Notes under the pieces: generated by a model
Seen by the model: the letters and a program-made list of their open reading frames with translations, nothing else
Told to the model about the DNA's origin: nothing
Databases searched by the model: none
Origin: CAYNST01 sp964546435
GTDB taxonomy: Bacteria > Pseudomonadota > Gammaproteobacteria > Pseudomonadales > Cellvibrionaceae
Reading direction: 5' to 3'
Assembly (NCBI GenBank): GCA_964546435.1
Contig: CAZJKJ010000009.1
Span: 14,327 to 78,326, forward strand
Length of the DNA stretch: 64,000 nt
Position numbers and translations under genes: made by a program
Shown: piece after piece, positions 60,584 to 64,000 of the stretch
Position numbering within the stretch: position 1 is the first letter of the stretch
Layout of the letters: each line of letters starts with the position of its first letter

Positions 60584-61444
60584 CTAGACTGCGGCCGCAC
60601 CGCTGACGATCTCAGACAGCTCCTGCGTAATCGCCGCCTGACGGGCCTTGTTGTAAGCCAGCTGCAGGTCACCGATCAGCTCACCGGCGTTGTCGGTAGC
60701 ACTCTTCATCGCGATCATCCGCGCCGCCTGCTCACACGCGCCGTTTTCCACCACCGCCTGATAAATCTGTGATTCCAGATAGCGGCGCAACAGCCCGTCC
60801 ATCAGAAACTGGGCGTCCGGCTCATAGATGTAGTCCCATTGCCGCTTCAATTTGTCGTCGTCGAGCGGTACCAACGGAACCAGCTGCTCCAGCTGCGGGG
60901 ACTGGGTCATGGTATTGACGAACTCGTTGCTGGCCAGGAACACGCGATCAACGCCGCCATCCGCGTACGCGTCCAGCACCACCTTGATACTGCCAATCAG
61001 GCTCGCGACAGTCGGCTCTTCGCCGATATCCCGAACGCTGGCTATCACATTGCCACCAATGCTGTTGAAGAATGAAAGCGCTTTGGCACCAATCAGGCAG
61101 AAATCGACAGCGACACCCTGATCACTCCAGCGCTTGGCATCTTGCAGCGTCCGCTTGAACAGGTTGATATTCAGACCGCCACAAAGACCGCGATCCGTCG
61201 AAATGATGATGTATGCCACTCGCTTGACCACCCGGTCCTGCATAAAAGGGTGTCTGTATTCGGGGTTGGCATTCGCCATGTGGCCGACCGCCTTGCGTAT
61301 CCGGCGGGAGTACGGCTTGCCGCGTTCCATCCGGTTCTGCGCCCGACGCATCTTGCTCGCGGCCACCATTTCCATGGCACTGGTAATCTTCTGCGTATTT
61401 TTAATACTACCGATCTGGGTACGTATCTCTTTTCCGCTGGCCAT
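60584..61444 (-). CDS. atpG: ATP synthase gamma subunit
   Basis: The 286-residue central stalk subunit has the diagnostic N-terminal coiled coil (GKEIRTQIGSIKNTQKITSAMEMVAASKMRRAQNRM), SDRGLCGGLN-type motif (STDRGLCGGLNINLF), and C-terminal coiled coil (ESQIYQAVVENGACEQAARMIAMKSATDNAGELIGDLQLAYNKARQAAITQELSEIVSGAAAV). It is 59 bp after atpA. Confidence 0.98.
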   Translation of the reverse strand: MASGKEIRTQIGSIKNTQKITSAMEMVAASKMRRAQNRMERGKPYSRRIRKAVGHMANANPEYRHPFMQDRVVKRVAYIIISTDRGLCGGLNINLFKRTLQDAKRWSDQGVAVDFCLIGAKALSFFNSIGGNVIASVRDIGEEPTVASLIGSIKVVLDAYADGGVDRVFLASNEFVNTMTQSPQLEQLVPLVPLDDDKLKRQWDYIYEPDAQFLMDGLLRRYLESQIYQAVVENGACEQAARMIAMKSATDNAGELIGDLQLAYNKARQAAITQELSEIVSGAAAV

Positions 61445-61503
61445 TCGTTCTATCTCTCAGGACTGTCGACCGCAAGCGCGGCCGACGACATCATTAAAGG
61501 CTT

Positions 61504-63048
<1,545 letters not shown>

Positions 63049-63070
63049 TGCTCTCTTTCCTCAAATCCTG

Positions 63071-63628
63071 TTAGGCGTGAAGCGCGTCAGCCAATTTGGA
63101 CAAACGTCCTTTGACTGAGCCATCAATTACGGTGTCACCGGCACGAATCACCGCACCGCCCAATAAACTTTCATCAACGCTGGTAGTAATCTTTACATCT
63201 CTTTCCAGCTTCCGCTTTAACGCCATAATCAATTTATTTTGCAGTTCGACACTGACGGGGTAAGCGCTGATCACTTCCACTTCGATCTGCTTTTCGTACT
63301 GTGTCTTCATGACATGAAACAGACGCGCTATTTCCGGCAGCAGCTCGAGACGATCGTTGCGCGCCAAAACATTGAATAAATTATTCAAGGAGCTATCCGC
63401 CCCACCTGCCCGACTACCTGCACCACCGCCCAGTAACTCGACCATGACAGAACCTTTCGCCTCTGCCGCAATGGATGGGGACGACAACAGAGCCTGGACT
63501 TTTGGTGTATCCGCAATTTGCGCTGCGGTAGCCAGCGTGCTCATCCACTGATCAAGTTGCTTGCTGTCTCTTGCAACTTCAAAAGCGGCACGAGCGTAAG
63601 GTCGAGCCAAGGTAATATTCTCTGCCAT
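63071..63628 (-). CDS. atpH: ATP synthase delta subunit
   Basis: The 185-residue subunit links F1 to the peripheral stalk. It begins MAENITLARPYARAAFEVARDSKQLDQWMSTLA and has the C-terminal signature SAYPVSVELQNKLIMALKRKLERDVKITTSVDESLLGGAVIRAGDTVIDGSVKGRLSKLADAL. A small Gly/Ala/Ser-rich insert (LLGGGAGSRAGGADSSLNN, about residues 65-84) makes it slightly longer than the usual 177-178. It starts 11 bp after atpF. Confidence 0.97.
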   Translation of the reverse strand: MAENITLARPYARAAFEVARDSKQLDQWMSTLATAAQIADTPKVQALLSSPSIAAEAKGSVMVELLGGGAGSRAGGADSSLNNLFNVLARNDRLELLPEIARLFHVMKTQYEKQIEVEVISAYPVSVELQNKLIMALKRKLERDVKITTSVDESLLGGAVIRAGDTVIDGSVKGRLSKLADALHA

Positions 63629-63639
63629 AGGGGTAACCG

Positions 63640-64000
63640 TTATAGCTCCGCGGCCAGTTTATCCAGCATCTTGTTATGCGCTGTCAGGTCAATCGAGCTG
63701 GCAAGAATTTTCTCTGCTCCCACCAAAGCCAGAACCGAAACTTTTTCGCGCAGTTGTTCACGTGCGCGGGCAATTTCACGATCCGTCTCCGCCGATGCTG
63801 CAACCTTGATTCGACTGGCTTCAAGTTCAGCCTGCGCCTTGGCTTGCTCGATTATCTGGTTAGCACGCTTGTTCGCCTGCTCCACGATAGCGGCACCTTG
63901 ATCTTTCGCTTCTTTCAGTTTTTTGCTGACCAGTTGCTGGGCCAGGTCGAGATCTTTGTGAGCTCGCTCTGCCGCTTGCAAACCTTCAGCAATTCTTTGC
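63640..64000 (-). CDS. atpF: ATP synthase subunit b, C-terminal part (cut by window edge)
   Basis: The frame is open to the right edge, so the N-terminal membrane helix is outside the window. The visible 119 residues are the long helical peripheral stalk, beginning QRIAEGLQAAERAHKDLDLAQQL and continuing with KDQGAAIVEQANKRANQIIEQAKAQAELEASRI, and ending AHNKMLDKLAAEL. This matches the last three quarters of subunit b. It is upstream of atpH in the atp operon. Confidence 0.97.
   Translation of the reverse strand, partial: QRIAEGLQAAERAHKDLDLAQQLVSKKLKEAKDQGAAIVEQANKRANQIIEQAKAQAELEASRIKVAASAETDREIARAREQLREKVSVLALVGAEKILASSIDLTAHNKMLDKLAAEL

Overview
The window looks like chromosome of a free-living, probably marine, gammaproteobacterium with a moderately high GC content. 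The best fit is the Cellvibrio/Saccharophagus/Marinobacter/Pseudomonas side of the class. The reasons are gene order (atpFHAGDC followed by glmU and glmS; the hemF-aroE-tsaC-dprA-LysM-def-fmt-rsmB-trkA block; a Pseudomonas-like caa3 oxidase cluster), a lipoprotein with the Ser-rich linker typical of Cellvibrionales, and a GH127 arabinofuranosidase. Several of these blocks usually lie near oriC. No rRNA, tRNA or CRISPR array was recognised.

Layout. (1) 1-8369, minus strand: aerobic caa3-type cytochrome c oxidase with its assembly and heme A genes (coxB-coxA-ctaG-coxC-surf1-small membrane protein-ctaA-ctaB-SCO), interrupted by a divergent DUF2909 gene. (2) 9294-25573: housekeeping genes: prlC, yheV, a gamma carbonic anhydrase, NO-responsive hmp, aroE, hemF, tsaC, dprA, a LysM protein, def-fmt-rsmB and trkA-trkH. 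(3) 25665-40270: a plus-strand iron acquisition region. A Fur-box promoter drives a TonB-dependent receptor followed by PepSY, DUF2271 and DUF4198 proteins, an atypical response regulator, a DUF2218 protein and a MATE exporter. A second Fur box precedes a petrobactin-type NRPS-independent siderophore operon, asbA-asbB-asbC-asbDE(fused)-asbF. (4) 40280-43295: a zinc pair, a Zur-like repressor and a ZnuD-like receptor with a His-Asp repeat, behind a probable Zur operator. (5) 43364-48144: CorC-like and AI-2E membrane proteins, a DUF2059 protein and a Ser-rich lipoprotein. (6) 48188-52437: a small accessory patch, more AT-rich by eye, with an XRE/antitoxin/MazF-like toxin operon, a CPCC-family protein next to a possible toxin remnant, and an SDR/VTT-protein/Crp-family trio. 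(7) 52646-64000: GH127 enzyme, then glmS, glmU and the ATP synthase operon running off the right edge.

How the genes work together. The iron block reads as one pathway. AsbF makes 3,4-dihydroxybenzoate, AsbC activates it, and the carrier domain of the AsbDE fusion holds it for transfer to spermidine. AsbA and AsbB build the citrate-polyamine backbone. The MATE protein may export the product, the TonB receptor may import its iron complex, and the PepSY protein may help release iron. The features most worth a second look are the fused carrier/transferase, the response regulator that lacks the usual phosphorylation residues, and two separate four-copy 15-bp coding repeats, one of which reiterates the start codon of asbB.
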